64,000 nucleotides of DNA from Mycolicibacterium nivoides (GTDB taxonomy: Bacteria > Actinomycetota > Actinomycetes > Mycobacteriales > Mycobacteriaceae), in NCBI RefSeq assembly GCF_003855255.1, contig NZ_CP034072.1, forward strand, positions 6,552,753 through 6,616,752, read 5' to 3'. The notes beneath the pieces were generated by a model that was not told the origin of the DNA, did no database searches, and saw only the letters and a program-made list of their open reading frames with translations. The position numbers and the translations under genes were made by a program. This document shows positions 1 through 8,891 of the stretch, piece by piece. The stretch's first letter is position 1. The number at the start of each line of letters is the position of its first letter.

Positions 1-2
1 TG

Positions 3-290
3 CGCGTACTCGAAACCCTGCGGGTGGACATCGCGTTCATCGGTACCAACGCCATCAGCGTGCGGCATGGATTATCGACCCCGGACACCGAGGAGGCTGC
101 CGTCAAGCGGGCCATGGTGCAGGCCGCGAATTACGTTGTGGTGGTCGCAGACTCATCGAAGGTCGGCGAGGAGGACTTCGTCAGCTTCGCCCCCATCGAC
201 AGTGTGGACACCCTGATCACCGACAACGAGATCTCCGACGCCGACCGCACACTGCTCACCGAGCGCGGCGTCGAGGTGGTGATCGCATGA
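3..290 (+). CDS. fruR: DeoR-family fructose operon repressor, C-terminal part (partial)
   Basis: The gene enters from the left edge; the first complete codon is at base 3 and about 95 residues are visible. They form the C-terminal sugar-phosphate sensor half of a DeoR-family repressor: the strand with IAFIGTNAIS, the VKRAMVQAA helix and the VVVADSSKVG segment are typical of that domain. The N-terminal HTH lies outside the window. The stop codon overlaps the fruK start by 4 bases (ATGA), so it is the first visible gene of the fru operon. By family knowledge it would sense fructose 1-phosphate and repress this operon; that role is inferred from context. Confidence 0.85.
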   Translation, partial: RVLETLRVDIAFIGTNAISVRHGLSTPDTEEAAVKRAMVQAANYVVVVADSSKVGEEDFVSFAPIDSVDTLITDNEISDADRTLLTERGVEVVIA

Positions 291-1255
291 TCATCACCGT
301 CACTCCGAACCCCAGCCTGGACCGCACCGTAACCCTGGGATCGCCGCTGGCGCGCGGAGCGGTGCAGCGCGTCGACTCCGTCACCGTGGAACCCGGCGGC
401 AAGGGCATCAACGTGGCCCGAGCTCTGACCTTGGCGGACGTGGCCGCCGAGGCGGTGCTGCCCGCCTCCGACTCCGATCCTCTGCTCGGCGCTCTACTCA
501 CGCTCGGTGTGCCGTTCACCAATGTTCCGATCGCAGAGCCCGTCCGTACCAACCTGGCCATCACCGAATCCGACGGCACCACAACCAAACTCAATGAACG
601 TGGCGCTGTTGTGGACGCTGACGCGCTGGAGGCGCTGACCCGCTGCGTGCTGGCCAAGGCGCAGGAAGCGTCCTGGGTGGTGCTGTCCGGGTCGCTGCCG
701 CCCGGGATTCCGGAAGACTGGTATGCGCAGGTGGTGTCGCTGCTGGCGCCGCTTGACTGCCGGGTGGCCGTCGATACCTCCGAGGCGCCGCTGGCCGCGC
801 TGGCGGCCGGGTTCCAGGTGGCCGCGCCCGACCTGATCAAGCCCAATTCCGAGGAGTTGGCCGACCTGGCCGGCGTTCCGGCCGCTGACCTGGACGACGC
901 TGCCGCCCAGGGTGACATGTCGCCGGTCGTGGCCGCCGCCGACGCGCTCGTCTCGCGCGGTGTCGGCACGGTGCTGGCCACCCTCGGCGCTGCCGGCGCG
1001 GTGCTGGTGAACCGTTCGGGCGCCTGGCTGGCCACGCCGCCGCCGATCGTTCCGCGCAGCACTGTCGGCGCGGGCGATGCCTCGCTGGCCGGCTACCTGC
1101 GCGCCGCCGTCGCCGGTGCGGAAGCCCCGCAACGACTGCAGATGGCCGTCGCCTACGGCAGTGCCGCCGCGGCGCTGCCCGGTTCGGCCCTGCCCGGCCC
1201 CGCTCAACTCGACCTCGACGCTGTCCGTACCCACCCCGTGAAGGTGCCACTATGA
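287..1255 (+). CDS. fruK: 1-phosphofructokinase
   Basis: 322-residue PfkB/ribokinase-family kinase that phosphorylates fructose 1-phosphate to fructose 1,6-bisphosphate in the cytoplasm. It begins with MIITVTPNPSLDRT, the hallmark of 1-phosphofructokinases and tagatose kinases, followed by the PGGKGINVARAL substrate and glycine motif near residue 37. The C-terminal signature TVGAGDASLAGYL (around residue 260) carries the catalytic Asp and the ATP anion hole. It overlaps fruR by 4 bases and fruA by 4 bases (ATGA), so the three are translationally coupled. The product of the FruA transporter is its substrate, which makes this assignment firm over other PfkB kinases. Confidence 0.95.
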   Translation: MIITVTPNPSLDRTVTLGSPLARGAVQRVDSVTVEPGGKGINVARALTLADVAAEAVLPASDSDPLLGALLTLGVPFTNVPIAEPVRTNLAITESDGTTTKLNERGAVVDADALEALTRCVLAKAQEASWVVLSGSLPPGIPEDWYAQVVSLLAPLDCRVAVDTSEAPLAALAAGFQVAAPDLIKPNSEELADLAGVPAADLDDAAAQGDMSPVVAAADALVSRGVGTVLATLGAAGAVLVNRSGAWLATPPPIVPRSTVGAGDASLAGYLRAAVAGAEAPQRLQMAVAYGSAAAALPGSALPGPAQLDLDAVRTHPVKVPL

Positions 1256-3291
1256 CCCAACCGATCATCACCCCCGGTCTGGTCCTGCTCGATGTCGATG
1301 CGGGCGGCGACAAGGAGGCCGTCATCACCCGTCTCGTGGGCGCGCTCGCGGAGGCGGGCCGCACCAGCGACACCGACGGCTTGGTGGGCGCGGCGATGGC
1401 ACGTGAGGCCCAGTCCGCCACCGGACTGCCTGGCGGCATCGCGATTCCGCACTGCCGCTCGCCGTACGTCGACACCCCGACGATCGGCTTCGCCCGGCTC
1501 TCCCCCAAGGTCGACTTCGGCGCTCCGGACGGCCCGGCAGATCTGGTGTTCGTGATCGCCGCACCGGAATCCGGTGGGGCCGAGCATATGAAGCTGCTGT
1601 CCAGCCTGGCTCGAGCGCTGGTTCGCAAGGACTTTGTGGCGTCATTGCGCGAGGCTGCGAGCGTCGATGAGGTGGTGACGCTCGTCGACGGTGTCGTGAA
1701 CCCGGCACCCGCCGCTCCCCCGGCCTCGGCTCCTGCTGTGGCGCCTGAACCCGTCGCTGAGCCTGTCAAGGCGGTGTCGATCGTCGCGATCACGGCCTGC
1801 CCCACCGGTATTGCCCATACCTACATGGCTGCCGATGCGCTCAAGCAGGCCGCCGAGACCGCCGGCGTCGACTTCACCGTTGAAACCCAAGGCTCGTCCG
1901 GCAGTACGCCACTGTCCGCAGCGACGATCGCCGCAGCCGATGCCGTCATCTTCGCCACGGACGTCGGCGTCAAGGACAAGCAGCGTTTCGCCGGCAAGCC
2001 CGTCGTCGCCTCCGGCGTCAAACGCGCCATCAACGAGCCCGACACCATGATCTCCGAAGCCGTCAGTGCCGCAAGCAATCCCAATGCTGCGCGGGTGGCC
2101 GGCTCAGCCGAGGCCACCGCCGCTCCAGCCACGGCAGGCGACGTGGGCTGGGGTACCCGGATCCGGCAGATCCTGCTCACCGGCGTGAGCTACATGATCC
2201 CGTTCGTCGCGGCCGGCGGTCTGCTCATCGCGCTGGGCTTCCTCTTCGCCGGCTACGACATCGGCAATACCCCGGACGGTGCGGAACCGCTGGCCTACGG
2301 GATGAACTCGCTGGGCCACCACATCGCCGTCACCAACACCCTGGCCGACCTGCCGCCCGGTGGCCTGACGCAGTATCTCGGAGCGGTGCTGTTCACCCTG
2401 GGCGGGCTGGCCTTCATGTTCCTGGTGCCCGCCCTGGCCGGCTACATCTCCTTCGCGATCGCCGACCGGCCCGGTATCGCGCCGGGTTTCACCGCAGGCG
2501 CGGTGGCCGTGTTCGTCGGCGGCGGGTTCATCGGCGGCATCGTCGGCGGTCTGATCGCCGGGTTCGCCGCACACTGGATCAGTTCGTTCAAGGTTCCGCA
2601 GTGGTTCCGGGGCCTGATGCCCGTCGTGGTGATCCCACTCGGCGCCTCGTTGATCGTGGGCCTGCTGATGTTCCTGCTGCTCGGGCGACCGCTGGCCGCG
2701 CTGACCACAGGCCTGACCAATTGGCTCAGCGGCATGACCGGAACCTCCGTCGTGATCCTCGGTGTCATTCTCGGGTTGATGATGTGCTTCGACCTCGGCG
2801 GGCCGGTCAACAAGGCGGCCTACGCGTTCGCCACCGCGGGCCTCAACGTCGCCGACCCTGCCACGCTCCGCATCATGGCCGCGGTGATGGCGGCCGGCAT
2901 GGTGCCGCCGCTGGCGATGGCGCTGGCCTCGACAGTTCGACCGGGACTGTTCACCGAACCGGAGCGTGAGAACGGGCGTGCGGCATGGCTTCTGGGCGCT
3001 TCCTTCATCTCCGAAGGTGCCATCCCGTTCGCCGCGGCCGATCCGCTGCGCGTGATCCCGTCGATGATGCTCGGCGGCGCCGTCACCGGCGGGCTGATCA
3101 TGGCGTTCGACGTCACGCTCAAGGCACCGCACGGCGGCATCTTCGTGTTCTTCGCGATCGGCAACCTGCTGTGGTTCCTGGTCGCCCTCGCTCTGGGCAC
3201 CGTCGTCGCCGCGCTCGCGGTCATCACCGCCAAGCAGTTCGCCAAACCAACCGTCACCACGCCGGAAGCCCCGGCGCTGGCCACCACCTAA
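1252..3291 (+). CDS. fruA: PTS fructose transporter subunit IIABC
   Basis: 679-residue fusion of the three fructose-specific PTS domains; it imports fructose and phosphorylates it to fructose 1-phosphate. The N-terminal IIA domain (about 1-145) has the phosphorylated His in GGIAIPHCRS (H67). An Ala/Pro-rich linker follows, then IIB with the active Cys in ITACPTGIAHTYMA (C183). The C-terminal IIC membrane domain (about 310-665) has many hydrophobic segments, the PGFTAG turn and the ISEGAIPFAA motif. It sits between fruK (4-base overlap) and ptsH (22-base gap), so this operon supplies its own HPr. Confidence 0.96.
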   Translation: MTQPIITPGLVLLDVDAGGDKEAVITRLVGALAEAGRTSDTDGLVGAAMAREAQSATGLPGGIAIPHCRSPYVDTPTIGFARLSPKVDFGAPDGPADLVFVIAAPESGGAEHMKLLSSLARALVRKDFVASLREAASVDEVVTLVDGVVNPAPAAPPASAPAVAPEPVAEPVKAVSIVAITACPTGIAHTYMAADALKQAAETAGVDFTVETQGSSGSTPLSAATIAAADAVIFATDVGVKDKQRFAGKPVVASGVKRAINEPDTMISEAVSAASNPNAARVAGSAEATAAPATAGDVGWGTRIRQILLTGVSYMIPFVAAGGLLIALGFLFAGYDIGNTPDGAEPLAYGMNSLGHHIAVTNTLADLPPGGLTQYLGAVLFTLGGLAFMFLVPALAGYISFAIADRPGIAPGFTAGAVAVFVGGGFIGGIVGGLIAGFAAHWISSFKVPQWFRGLMPVVVIPLGASLIVGLLMFLLLGRPLAALTTGLTNWLSGMTGTSVVILGVILGLMMCFDLGGPVNKAAYAFATAGLNVADPATLRIMAAVMAAGMVPPLAMALASTVRPGLFTEPERENGRAAWLLGASFISEGAIPFAAADPLRVIPSMMLGGAVTGGLIMAFDVTLKAPHGGIFVFFAIGNLLWFLVALALGTVVAALAVITAKQFAKPTVTTPEAPALATT

Positions 3292-3313
3292 GTCACGACC
3301 CTAAGGAGAAAAC

Positions 3314-3571
3314 ATGCCCAGCAAGACTGTCACCGTCGGTTCGGCCATCGGCCTGCACGCCCGCCCCGCCGCGATCATCGCCGAGGCTGTGGTCAACGCC
3401 GGAGTCCCGGTCACCCTGTCCATGGATGGCGGCGAGCCCGTCGACGCCGGCTCGGCCCTGATGATCATGACGCTGGGCGCCGGCAACGGGGCGCAGGTGA
3501 CCGTGGAATCCGACGACGCCGACGCGTTGGCCACCGTTGCGGGGCTGGTGGAGCAGGACCTGGACGCGTAG
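3314..3571 (+). CDS. ptsH: Phosphocarrier protein HPr
   Basis: 85-residue HPr that passes phosphate from enzyme I to the IIA domain of FruA. The active-site His15 lies in AIGLHARPAA, as in all HPr proteins, and the regulatory-site region SALMIMTLGAG is present around residue 46. An AAGGAGAAA ribosome-binding site lies just before the ATG. It is the last gene of the fru operon. No enzyme I gene is visible here. Confidence 0.96.
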   Translation: MPSKTVTVGSAIGLHARPAAIIAEAVVNAGVPVTLSMDGGEPVDAGSALMIMTLGAGNGAQVTVESDDADALATVAGLVEQDLDA

Positions 3572-3818
3572 CGGGCTCTATCGGTGGCAAATCCACCGGG
3601 CTGAGGAACCCCGTCACACTCCCGCCTTGCCGCGTGCAACACTCACCGCAGGCACAAAGCGTTATCAGCCTCACCTGGGCACCCTTATGATTGCCTGCGT
3701 GCAACTAGCCGGACGGCTTGAAGTGAGAAGATGCATTGTCGAGCAGACCGGACTTTGTTTGCTGAAAGTGCATCAGCACACTGCAGACATGTCCGATGTC
3801 CTTGGGGGAGTGTGAGGC
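3572..3818. other. Intergenic region between the fru operon and mycP1
   Basis: About 247 bases without a convincing gene. A short hairpin (CGGTGG at 3582-3587 with CCACCG at 3593-3598) directly follows ptsH and could be a weak terminator; it has no T-tract. The remaining bases must hold the promoter of mycP1-eccE1-espL, but I could not fix a -10/-35 pair. Overlapping ORFs here look like chance. Confidence 0.5.
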
Positions 3819-5168
3819 GTGCAGCGCTTAGCCGTGATGCTGCTGGCAGTTTTGTTGGCCCTATTCAGTGCGCCTCCGGCGTTTGCGATCGATCCGCCGG
3901 CGATCGATGCCGCGGCCGTTCCACCTGATGAAACCGGGCCCGACCAGCCGACCGAGCAACGCAAGATCTGCGCTGCGCCGACTGTCATGCCGAATTCGAA
4001 CTTCGCCGACAAGCCATGGGCGGCCGACTACCTCAAGCTGGCCGAGGCGCAGAAGTTCGCAACCGGCGCCGGCGTAACTGTCGCGGTGATCGACACCGGG
4101 GTCAACGGGTCACCCCGCGTGCCGGCCGAGCCGGGTGGCGACTTCGTCGACGCCGCCGGCAACGGGATGTCCGACTGTGACGCCCACGGCACCCTGACCG
4201 CGTCGATCATCGCCGGGCGCCCGTCCCCCACCGACGGATTCGTCGGTGTCGCCCCCGATGCACGACTGATTTCGCTGCGTCAGACGTCAGTCGCGTTCCA
4301 GCCCAAGGGTTCGCGCCAGGATCCCAACGACCCGAACACCACCCAGACCGCGGGCTCGATCCGCAGTCTGGCCCGTTCGGTGGTCCACGCGGCCAACCTC
4401 GGCGCGCAGGTGATCAACATCAGCGAGGCCGCCTGCTACAAGGTGACCCGCCGGATCGACGAGTCCAGTCTGGGCGCGGCCATCAACTACGCGGTGAACG
4501 TCAAAGGCGCGGTGATCGTCGTCGCCGCCGGTAACACCGGCCAGGACTGCACGCAGAACCCGCCGCCGGATCCGTCACTCCCTGCCGATGCCCGGGGCTG
4601 GAAGGGCGTCCAGACGATCGTCAGCCCGGCCTGGTACGACCCGCTGGTGCTCACCGTCGGCAGCGTCGGCCAGAACGGCCAGCCGAGCAACTTCTCGATG
4701 TCCGGTCCGTGGTTGGGCGCGGCCGCTCCCGGCGAGAACCTCACCGCGCTGGGCTACGAGGGCCAGCCGATCAACGCGACGCCCGGTGAGGACGGCCCGG
4801 TGCCACTCAACGGCACCTCGTTCTCGGCCGCCTTCGTTTCCGGTCTGGCCGCGCTGGTCAAGCAGCGTTTCCCGGATCTGACCCCGGCCCAGGTCATCAA
4901 CCGAATCACCTCCACCGCACGCCATCCCGGCGGCGGCGTCGACAACTACGTCGGTGCCGGCGTGGTCGATCCCGTGGCCGCCCTCACGTGGGAGGTCCCC
5001 GAGGGCCCGGCCAAGGCGCCGTTCCGGGTCAAGGAAGTTCCACCGCCGGTGTACATCCCGCCGCCAGATCGCGGCCCGATCACCGGTGTCGTGGTCGCCG
5101 GAGGCGCGCTGGCGCTGATCCTCGGGATCGCCGCGATGACCCGACGCGCGTTGCGGCGGCGCCAATGA
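3819..5168 (+). CDS. mycP1: Mycosin-1, ESX-1 membrane-anchored subtilisin-like protease
   Basis: 449-residue type VII secretion mycosin. A Sec-type signal peptide occupies residues 1-23 (cleavage likely after AFA). The subtilase triad is D92 (AVIDTG), H123 (CDAHGT) and S334 (NGTSFSA). A proline-rich tail leads to a C-terminal membrane helix (VVVAGGALALILGIAAM) and an arginine-rich cytosolic end. In ESX systems the mycosin stabilises the membrane complex, and MycP1 also cleaves EspB, which is encoded close by. The stop overlaps the eccE1 start (ATGA). The MycP1 rather than MycP3/4/5 assignment rests on eccE1, espL, espB and split eccCa/eccCb in the same locus. Confidence 0.95.
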   Translation: MQRLAVMLLAVLLALFSAPPAFAIDPPAIDAAAVPPDETGPDQPTEQRKICAAPTVMPNSNFADKPWAADYLKLAEAQKFATGAGVTVAVIDTGVNGSPRVPAEPGGDFVDAAGNGMSDCDAHGTLTASIIAGRPSPTDGFVGVAPDARLISLRQTSVAFQPKGSRQDPNDPNTTQTAGSIRSLARSVVHAANLGAQVINISEAACYKVTRRIDESSLGAAINYAVNVKGAVIVVAAGNTGQDCTQNPPPDPSLPADARGWKGVQTIVSPAWYDPLVLTVGSVGQNGQPSNFSMSGPWLGAAAPGENLTALGYEGQPINATPGEDGPVPLNGTSFSAAFVSGLAALVKQRFPDLTPAQVINRITSTARHPGGGVDNYVGAGVVDPVAALTWEVPEGPAKAPFRVKEVPPPVYIPPPDRGPITGVVVAGGALALILGIAAMTRRALRRRQ

Positions 5169-6562
5169 ACTTTCTGCGGCGGCATTTCGGTTTCCGCTTC
5201 ACGACGGGGCACGCCATCTGGGCGGCCACCCTGATCCCCGCGTGCATCGCGGTGTGCCTGCACTTCAAGCTGCTATGGCTCGGGATCACACTGTCGGTGC
5301 TGATCGCGATCTTCTCGGTGCTCACCATCCGCGGATACCGGCTCACCGGCTGGGTCAAGGCGGTCTTTTCCTGGCGGCGACGCCACCGCAGCACCCCTGA
5401 TGTGCCGTCGGAGCCTGCGGTCGGAGCCACCGTCATGCCGGGGGATCACGTCGCCGTGCGCTGGCAGGGTGACTATCTGGTCGCGGTAATCGAGTTGATA
5501 CCAAGGCCTTTCACCCCGACCGTGATCGTCAACGGCGAGGCCGTCTCTGATGACACGGTCAGCACCAAGCTCGTCGAGAAGCTGCTGCGGGCGCACTGCC
5601 CCGACCTGGAGGCCGACGTGGTGTCGGCCGGCTATCGCGTCGGCAAGACCGCACCGGCCAGCCTGGTGGCGCTCTACGAGCAGGTGGTGGGCCCGTACCC
5701 GGCGCCGGCGAACCGGCGCACCTGGATCGTGCTGCGCGCCGACCCGGAGCAGACCCGCCGCTCGGCTCAGCGCCGCGACAGCGGGGTATCCGGGCTGGCC
5801 CGGTATCTGGTCGCTTCGGCCACCCGCATCGCGGACCAGTTGGCCAGCAACGGAATCGACGCGCGGTGCTCGCGCAGCTTCGACGATTACGACAAGGCCA
5901 CCGAGATCAGCTTCGAGAAGGAAACCTGGTCGGTGATCAAGGGCCGCAGTACCTTCACCGCTGCCTACAACGCCCCCGGCGGCCCGGATGTCTGGTGGTC
6001 GGCGCGCGCCGATCACACCACGACGTGCGTACGGATTCGGCCCGGAGCGGCACCGACGTCGACGGTCTTGCTGACCACCTTGTCCAATCCGACTACGCCG
6101 CGCGGGTTTTCCTGCCTCTACGGCGGGCAGCGGGCAGCCCTGCAGGGCCTCACTCCGGTGACGGACAAGCACTACGACCTGCCGATCGGCTCGGCCGGGG
6201 TGCTCGTCGGCGAGACCTCGGACCGCTACCCGGTGTACATGCCGTTCGACAACGTCGACGTCAGCATCAACCTCGGCGACGCCCGACTGTTCACCCAGTT
6301 CGTCATCCGCTCCGCCGCATCCGGCGCCGTCGTGACACTCGGTCCTCAGTTCCGTGAGTTCGCCACGATGATCAACGGCCGCGTCGGGCGGGTACCGCGC
6401 GTCGCGTGGCCGAATGCCACGACCTACCTCGGCCCGCATCAGGGTGTCGGTCGAGTGATCATGCGTCCCAACTTCATTGACACACCACGACACCGTCAGC
6501 TGCCGATCACGTTGATCAATCCGCGTGAAGAGAGCCGCTACCAGATGGCGCTCGAGCAGTGA
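5165..6562 (+). CDS. eccE1: ESX-1 membrane component EccE1
   Basis: 465 residues from the ATG that overlaps the mycP1 stop; a longer in-frame extension lies inside mycP1 and is discarded. Two N-terminal membrane helices (about residues 17-55) are followed by a large soluble domain typical of EccE. EccE sits at the periphery of the ESX inner-membrane complex. The length is close to M. tuberculosis EccE1. Its place directly after mycP1 and before espL matches the conserved mycP1-eccE1-espL order. Confidence 0.92.
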   Translation: MNFLRRHFGFRFTTGHAIWAATLIPACIAVCLHFKLLWLGITLSVLIAIFSVLTIRGYRLTGWVKAVFSWRRRHRSTPDVPSEPAVGATVMPGDHVAVRWQGDYLVAVIELIPRPFTPTVIVNGEAVSDDTVSTKLVEKLLRAHCPDLEADVVSAGYRVGKTAPASLVALYEQVVGPYPAPANRRTWIVLRADPEQTRRSAQRRDSGVSGLARYLVASATRIADQLASNGIDARCSRSFDDYDKATEISFEKETWSVIKGRSTFTAAYNAPGGPDVWWSARADHTTTCVRIRPGAAPTSTVLLTTLSNPTTPRGFSCLYGGQRAALQGLTPVTDKHYDLPIGSAGVLVGETSDRYPVYMPFDNVDVSINLGDARLFTQFVIRSAASGAVVTLGPQFREFATMINGRVGRVPRVAWPNATTYLGPHQGVGRVIMRPNFIDTPRHRQLPITLINPREESRYQMALEQ

Positions 6563-6612
6563 CATCAAGCTTCCTGGGAGAGGGGTCCCAGAAAGGTCGG
6601 GAGGAATAAGTC

Positions 6613-6951
6613 ATGACAGAGGAGATGCATCCGCAGGTCGCTGCGGTCCTGCGCCAAGCGCAGCAGCTGCAGTCGCTCATGGACGATCAACTGCACAAGA
6701 TGAACAGCGAAACATTCACGGCGGCAGACGAAGCCAAGAGTGTCGAAGTCACGCTCAACGGGCATCACCACTTGATCGACGTGTACATCAAGGAGGGATT
6801 GCTGCGGCTGGGCGCCCAGGCGGTCGAGCAGCGACTCAACGAGGCGATCCAGAAGGCAACAGCCGCGGCGACGGCATCCATCGAAGCCGACCGTGAACGG
6901 CTCGATGCGATGGTCGCGGAGCTCACGGCCGATGGGCCACAGCCGGGCTGA
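6613..6951 (+). CDS. espL: ESX-1 secretion-associated protein EspL (YbaB/EbfC-like)
   Basis: 112-residue small cytosolic protein with the YbaB/EbfC-like fold suggested by the N-terminal helix with QAQQLQSLMDDQ, the central strands VEVTLNGHHHLIDV and the C-terminal helix. It resembles M. tuberculosis EspL (Rv3880c) in length and in the EVTxNGH core. A GGGAGGAATAAGTC ribosome-binding region precedes the ATG. In other mycobacteria EspL stabilises ESX-1 substrates. Here it ends the rightward mycP1-eccE1-espL operon, whereas in M. tuberculosis espB, espL, eccE1 and mycP1 share one strand; this locus therefore has an inverted segment relative to that order. Confidence 0.88.
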   Translation: MTEEMHPQVAAVLRQAQQLQSLMDDQLHKMNSETFTAADEAKSVEVTLNGHHHLIDVYIKEGLLRLGAQAVEQRLNEAIQKATAAATASIEADRERLDAMVAELTADGPQPG

Positions 6952-6973
6952 GGCCCGCAGAGTTCTTTCCGGT

Positions 6974-7014
6974 CAGCCCGTCTCGCCCAGATGGTGAGGC
7001 GGGCTGATTTATTT
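6974..7014 (+). terminator. Intrinsic terminator after espL
   Basis: CAGCCCGTCTC (6974-6984) can pair with GAGGCGGGCTG (6996-7006) with one G-T wobble, and is followed by the T-rich run ATTTATTT (7007-7014). It lies 22 bases after the espL stop. Confidence 0.8.
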
Positions 7015-7053
7015 GGCTCCGCGCTCTACGGAAACGGTATGGAGTACAACGAA

Positions 7054-7088
7054 ACTCGCCGACGACACGTTGCGTGTCGTCGGCGAGT
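7054..7088 (-). terminator. Intrinsic terminator after espB
   Basis: A perfect 16-base inverted repeat (ACTCGCCGACGACACG at 7054-7069, complement at 7073-7088) has a 3-base loop. On the minus strand it is followed by TTTCGTTG. It lies 20 bases past the espB stop and faces the espL terminator, so the two converging operons are insulated. Confidence 0.85.
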
Positions 7089-7108
7089 CTCTGTCTACTG
7101 GCGTCGGT

Positions 7109-8659
7109 CTACTTGCCGTCCTTCGGATCCTTGCGTGCACGGCGGCCGATGACCGCCTCCGTGTACGCGCGATCCTCGACGTAGAGGTCCTCGTCCTCTG
7201 TGAGGTTCGGGTTGCGGCGCTTCTCCTTGCCCTGGCCGCCCTGACCGTGGCCGCCACCCATACCGCCCATGCCACCGCCCATGCCGCCGGCACCAGCGCC
7301 ACCTGCCATGCCTGCGGGTCCAGCGCCAGCGCCTCGTGCTCCGGACGGAGACGCCGCCACCGTTTCCGCACCGACGGCGGGCCCCAGGGGACCGGCGCCC
7401 ATACCGCCGCCTCCGCCACCCATACCGCCGCCACCGCCGCCAGCACTGGCGGGCTTGAGGCTGGGTTCCTCGAGACCGGGCATCTCGGGCATGCCTTCAG
7501 TTCCCTTCGGGAGACCGCCCGACGGGGCACCGCCGCTCGGCGAACCACCACTCGGTTGGCCACCGCCCTGCCCGCCGGACGGCGAGCCGCCGCTGGGAGA
7601 GCCTCCCGATTCCTGACCGGCCGACGGATCGGCGCTGGCGGGCGACATCGAAGGCGTGTCCATCGACGGCATCTCGGGCATCTCCGGGGTGCCGCCTCCG
7701 CCGCCCGGCGTCTGGGTACCCGGCGTCTGGGTACCTGGTGTCTGGGTACCCGGTGTCTGGTTGCCGTTGGTGTTTACAGCGTCATTGGACTTAACCGTCG
7801 GCAGACCGCTAATTGTCGGCGGCTTGCCTGGCCGCATTTGCGTGAGGTTGATGCCGTTTTCATATTCTTCACGATCCACCTCTGACTGGATCTGGAAATT
7901 CGCCCAATCGATGGGATCCCACAACGGGTCAGTGTTTTCGACGTCGTACATATTGGGATGAACATTCACAAGCTGGTTGTGTGCGTCGATGAATTTTCCT
8001 GCTTCTATGGAGAGATTATTGCACTCTCCCTCCATATCCACCCACCACCCACGAAGCCGTTTCAAAGCGTTCTTGCAGGCTACGGCGGCGTCGCCTTCCC
8101 AATTACCTACTTCCTGCGGGATGTTAGCGTCAGCCCAGTCACCGAGTTGGTTCTTGTATTGTTCCCAAGCAGTCTTGAAATCTTTCAGCGATGCGGCTTT
8201 GTCCCCTTGCTCATGAATCTGACGCGCGGCCGTCGTCCACTTTGCCCATTGGTCATCCGGCGAGGAGGGGTAACCCCCATAGTCGATCTCTGGTACGTCG
8301 ACATGTGGGATTGCTTCAGGAGTTACTGGTTCAATCGATGGCTGTTTGCCCGAGGACCCGTCGACCTGAGTCCCCAACGCTTGGGCGCTCAGCTCGTCCA
8401 TTTTGGTGTAGGCGGCGGCCGCGGATTTCATGGACAGAGCAAGCCGTCTTTGCTCAGCATCTCCAGCCCGAAGTGCTGTGGCCACTACATTGGCACTATT
8501 CTTGAGCTGGTTGAGTGCTTCAGCACTCTCTGGCAGTCCGTCCGGAGCCTTCAGTCCGCAATCCGGTCCAAGTGTTTTTTCCGGCCCGTCGGGGCGACCT
8601 TCCGATAGTTTCGCTGCGACTGCATCCAGTTCCTCCGCAATGACCTTAAATCTACCCAT
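7109..8659 (-). CDS. espB: ESX-1 secreted protein EspB
   Basis: 516-residue homologue of EspB (Rv3881c), a secreted ESX-1 substrate with an N-terminal PE/PPE-like helical bundle. The bundle carries the export motif YxxxD (Y84-D88, YTKMD) and a WxG turn (NWEGDAA). A long Pro/Gly/Ser-rich disordered region follows, with four QTPGT-type repeats near residue 305 and Gly-rich stretches. The conserved C-terminal tail is DEDLYVEDRAYTEAVIGRR. MycP1 processes the EspB tail in other species. The minus-strand leader GAGAGGATG is the ribosome-binding site. The structured half is visibly less GC-rich than neighbouring genes. First gene after espK, about 230 bases downstream. Confidence 0.93.
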   Translation of the reverse strand: MGRFKVIAEELDAVAAKLSEGRPDGPEKTLGPDCGLKAPDGLPESAEALNQLKNSANVVATALRAGDAEQRRLALSMKSAAAAYTKMDELSAQALGTQVDGSSGKQPSIEPVTPEAIPHVDVPEIDYGGYPSSPDDQWAKWTTAARQIHEQGDKAASLKDFKTAWEQYKNQLGDWADANIPQEVGNWEGDAAVACKNALKRLRGWWVDMEGECNNLSIEAGKFIDAHNQLVNVHPNMYDVENTDPLWDPIDWANFQIQSEVDREEYENGINLTQMRPGKPPTISGLPTVKSNDAVNTNGNQTPGTQTPGTQTPGTQTPGGGGGTPEMPEMPSMDTPSMSPASADPSAGQESGGSPSGGSPSGGQGGGQPSGGSPSGGAPSGGLPKGTEGMPEMPGLEEPSLKPASAGGGGGGMGGGGGGMGAGPLGPAVGAETVAASPSGARGAGAGPAGMAGGAGAGGMGGGMGGMGGGHGQGGQGKEKRRNPNLTEDEDLYVEDRAYTEAVIGRRARKDPKDGK

Positions 8660-8891
8660 TGCAAATCATCCTCTCTAAGCCCCGCGGCTCAGCCGTGCGA
8701 CTGGTGACGCCCATGTCAATGCCGTACCCGTTGTGTGAATGGCTAGCTTCACTCCATCGTGCCCCGAATGTCAGAAAACAACCTGCGACATAGCTCAAAC
8801 GCACACACCGAATCGGTGATCGCTGAATTGTTTTTGGCCCGACCCAATTCACCGTTGCTACTTGCCGAATCACTCTTATCGCCGACACTGC
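8660..8891. other. Intergenic region between espK and espB
   Basis: 232 bases with relatively low GC and no convincing coding frame. It probably holds an espB promoter, since the gap is much wider than elsewhere in the operon. I saw no clear hairpin. Confidence 0.45.

Noticed and set aside
837..1805. 322-codon leftward ORF
   Set aside because: Antisense to fruK/fruA, low-complexity Ala/Arg/Pro product.
6525..6896. Rightward ORF overlapping espL in another frame
   Set aside because: Arg/Gly-rich shadow; the espL frame has the ribosome-binding site and family match.
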